DNA of 6,593 bases from Halieaceae bacterium UBA4438 (GTDB lineage: Bacteria > Pseudomonadota > Gammaproteobacteria > Pseudomonadales > Halieaceae), in NCBI GenBank assembly GCA_002390485.1, contig DGPO01000022.1, positions 4,254-10,846 on the forward strand, read 5' to 3'. The position numbers and the translations under genes were made by a program. Below are positions 4,560-6,593 of the stretch, in pieces. Position 1 is the stretch's first letter, and the number at the start of each line of letters is the position of its first letter. The notes below the pieces were generated by a model. The model saw nothing but the letters and a program-made list of their open reading frames with translations, was not told the DNA's origin and made no database searches.

Positions 4560-6593
4560 TTAGTGGGCGGCAAAACCGCGGTAGTCGCTTGAGGCAATTT
4601 GATCGCAAATCATTCTGTAGGTTCCCACGCCCCCCACATAGGCTAAAAACATGCGCGGCTTTCCAGGGACGTTGGCGCCCATGTACCAGCTGTTGGCTTT
4701 GGGGTAGAGCGTCATATTCGCTAGTTGCTCGGTGTGCTCAGCCCACTCTTGCTCTGCCTCGTCGGTAGGCTCAATCGTTGCTTTCCCTTCGCTGCGCATC
4801 CACTGAATACAATCGCTCACCCAGTCAACGTGCTGCTCAATAGAAACCAGCATATTGCTCAGAACCGAGGGACTTGAGGGTCCTGTGATAGTGAATAAGT
4901 TAGGGAAGCCGTGAATAGCGATGCCTAAATAGGAGCGCGGTCCGTCAACCCATGCGTCTTGCAGCTTTACGCCGCCACGGCCACGAATGTCGACGCGCAA
5001 GAGCGGCCCTGTCATGGCGTCAAAGCCGGTCGCATAAACAATTGCGTCGAACTCCCGCTCACCCTCAATGGTCTTAATGCCGGCGCTGGTGATGGTCTCG
5101 ATCGGGGTGCGTCGCAAATTAACGAGAGACACGTTGTCTCGGTTGAAGGTCTCGTAGTAATTGGTGTCGATACAGGGTCGCTTAGTCCCGTAAGGGTAGT
5201 CTGTTGGCAGTAAATCCTGCGCGGTTTGTTCGTCGTTTACCGTTGTACGAATACGGTCACGAATGTATTCAGAGATCTGATCATTCGATTCCTGCTCGAC
5301 TTGAAGATCAGCAAACTGGAACAGCATTCCCGGCAAAATGCCGCTTTCCCAGCCGTCGGTAAATCGCCGACTGCGCTCTTCAGGCGTTGCATCGATTGCA
5401 CGGTCCATTGAGCGCTCGTTCACTACGCCGAGAACATTCAGTCGCTGTTTCGCACGATAGTCACTGTAGTTGGCTTTAATTGCATTGGCGTCATCTTGCG
5501 CAAGCTTGTGATTAAGCGCAGGCGTTGTGAAGGTCGCCGTGCGTTGGTAGACCACAACCTCGGCCGCTTCCTCCGCAATCAGCGGAATGGCTTGAACGGC
5601 TGACGAGCCGGTGCCAATGACGGCGACGCGTTTGCCCGTAAAGTCGACGCCCTCTTTGGGCCAGAGGCCAGTTGTGTAAGTACTGCCTTTGTAGCTTTCA
5701 CGACCCGCGATATCCGGTGTCTTTGAAGCAGACAATACGCCGGTTGCCATGACTAAGTGCTGCGCTCGCACGCGACGCCCGCACTGGGTTGTGACGAGCC
5801 ATTCCTCAGCGTCGTCGTCGAAGTGGGCACTGGCAACCGAGGTGTTAAAGGCAATGTCACTCTTGAGGTCAAACCGGTCAGCAATATGTTGTGCGTACTT
5901 TAGAAGCTCCGGTTGGGGTGAATATTTTTCCGACCACTGCCACTCTTGCTGAAGGTCATCGGAGAATGAAAACGAGTAAGCCATGCTCTCAATATCCACT
6001 CGCGCACCCGGATAGCGGTTCCAGTACCACGTGCCACCGACATCACTGCCTCTTTCGAAAACTTGAACACTGAGCCCTTGCTCGCGCAGTTTGTGGAGTT
6101 GGTACATCCCCGAGAAACCGGCTCCTACGACCACCACGTCCTTACGCTCGGTCGGCGTTAGGTGGCGATCCATTTCCTGGGCCAGCCACGCCATTGCTTT
6201 TCCGGCCGCCGGTAGGGCAGCGGGCATGGCAAAGAAGCCGTGCATTTGCTGCAAAAAGTTCTTGTGGCTTACCGAGACACCCGATGCGCGAAGTTTCTCG
6301 ACGTAGGCCTGACCTTCGTCCACTAAAATGTCGAACTCTGCGGTAAGAACCACAGCGGGCGGCAGGTTGTGAAGACTTTTGGCGTGCAGTGGCGACGCCA
6401 TGGGGTCTAGCCGTGACGCAGGGTCGGCGTAGTGCGCCCAAAAGTGTGCCATAAGGTCGCTGGTTAAGAACAGTTGCTTGTCGTCGTCACCCCAGCTGGA
6501 TCCAGACATCGCACCATCCGTTACAGGATAGACGAGCGCCTGAAGGTCAATGTGCGGCCCGTCTTCATCGCGTGCTCTCATGGCGACAACCGT
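4560..6593 (-). CDS. Alpha/beta hydrolase - Baeyer-Villiger monooxygenase fusion (5' end outside window)
   Basis: One uninterrupted frame open to the right edge. Codons T-V-V-A precede the first visible Met (6579-6581), and that Met lies inside the usual HSL-hydrolase stretch A-x-R-A-R-D-E-x-G-P, so it is not the start. Numbering from it: residues 1-138 are the C-terminal half of an HSL-type (fold-3) hydrolase, with the acid D84 (E-F-D-I-L-V-D-E-G) and histidine H114 (M-H-G-F); the nucleophile serine and oxyanion HGGG motif must lie beyond the window. Residues 147-673 form a full-length class I Baeyer-Villiger monooxygenase: FAD-binding G-A-G-F-S-G (153-158), G-G-T-W-Y-W-N-R-Y-P-G-A-R-V-D (182-196) with the active-site Asp, NADPH-binding G-T-G-S-S-A (323-328), K-R-P-C-I-D-T-N-Y-Y-E-T-F-N (467-480) with the active-site Arg R468, and A-T-G-F (517-520). 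The fingerprint F-x-G-x3-H-x3-W reads Y-K-G-S-T-Y-T-T-G-L-W: the His is Thr303. Expected role: NADPH- and O2-dependent ketone-to-ester conversion plus ester hydrolysis in the cytoplasm; substrate unknown. Confidence 0.88.
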   Translation of the reverse strand, partial: TVVAMRARDEDGPHIDLQALVYPVTDGAMSGSSWGDDDKQLFLTSDLMAHFWAHYADPASRLDPMASPLHAKSLHNLPPAVVLTAEFDILVDEGQAYVEKLRASGVSVSHKNFLQQMHGFFAMPAALPAAGKAMAWLAQEMDRHLTPTERKDVVVVGAGFSGMYQLHKLREQGLSVQVFERGSDVGGTWYWNRYPGARVDIESMAYSFSFSDDLQQEWQWSEKYSPQPELLKYAQHIADRFDLKSDIAFNTSVASAHFDDDAEEWLVTTQCGRRVRAQHLVMATGVLSASKTPDIAGRESYKGSTYTTGLWPKEGVDFTGKRVAVIGTGSSAVQAIPLIAEEAAEVVVYQRTATFTTPALNHKLAQDDANAIKANYSDYRAKQRLNVLGVVNERSMDRAIDATPEERSRRFTDGWESGILPGMLFQFADLQVEQESNDQISEYIRDRIRTTVNDEQTAQDLLPTDYPYGTKRPCIDTNYYETFNRDNVSLVNLRRTPIETITSAGIKTIEGEREFDAIVYATGFDAMTGPLLRVDIRGRGGVKLQDAWVDGPRSYLGIAIHGFPNLFTITGPSSPSVLSNMLVSIEQHVDWVSDCIQWMRSEGKATIEPTDEAEQEWAEHTEQLANMTLYPKANSWYMGANVPGKPRMFLAYVGGVGTYRMICDQIASSDYRGFAAH

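Noticed and set aside
6579..6581. First visible Met of the hydrolase-monooxygenase as its start codon
   Set aside because: The frame continues to the window edge and the Met falls within a conserved internal segment of HSL-type hydrolases; the catalytic serine part must be upstream.

Overview
The window looks like chromosomal DNA from a free-living, flagellated, probably marine gammaproteobacterium. The stator genes are of the sodium-type PomA/PomB class seen in Vibrio and many marine gammaproteobacteria. The FliK-like plus short FlhB-like pair and a large ketone-oxidising flavoenzyme fit the same group; the Halieaceae (OM60/NOR5) lineage would suit, but that placement is inference from gene content and not from any marker gene. 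No tRNA, rRNA, CRISPR array, transposase or integrase was seen.

Left part (1-2071), minus strand: a motility operon in the order pomA, pomB, then a PilZ-type protein cut by the left window edge. pomA and pomB overlap by ATGA, and the PilZ gene follows 50 bp later with its own good ribosome binding site and a hairpin just in front of it. Together these encode the ion-driven torque units of the flagellar motor and a probable cyclic-di-GMP-responsive partner. A candidate FliA (sigma-28) promoter lies upstream of pomA.

Middle part (2072-3426), plus strand, divergent from pomA: a FliK-like protein with a recognisable C-terminal hook-length-control domain, and a 90-residue protein equal to only the post-cleavage cytoplasmic end of FlhB. 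They are coupled by another ATGA overlap. In the classical flagellum FliK and the FlhB C-terminus physically control the switch in export specificity, so this pair is a stand-alone version of the two interacting parts.

3427-4041 is gene-poor. It contains a 16-bp near-palindrome, a 60-codon ORF with a near-perfect Shine-Dalgarno sequence and no recognisable family, and a hairpin-rich stretch. Right part (4028-6593), minus strand: a yaiI (UPF0178) gene whose stop codon lies in the loop of a 10-bp perfect inverted repeat, a strong intrinsic terminator squeezed into the 62 bp upstream of yaiI, and a large gene open at the right edge. That gene fuses the C-terminal part of an HSL-type alpha/beta hydrolase to a complete class I Baeyer-Villiger monooxygenase. 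The fusion suggests one polypeptide that converts a ketone to an ester and then hydrolyses the ester, but the fingerprint histidine of the monooxygenase is a threonine. This gene and its odd motif are the most interesting items in the window.
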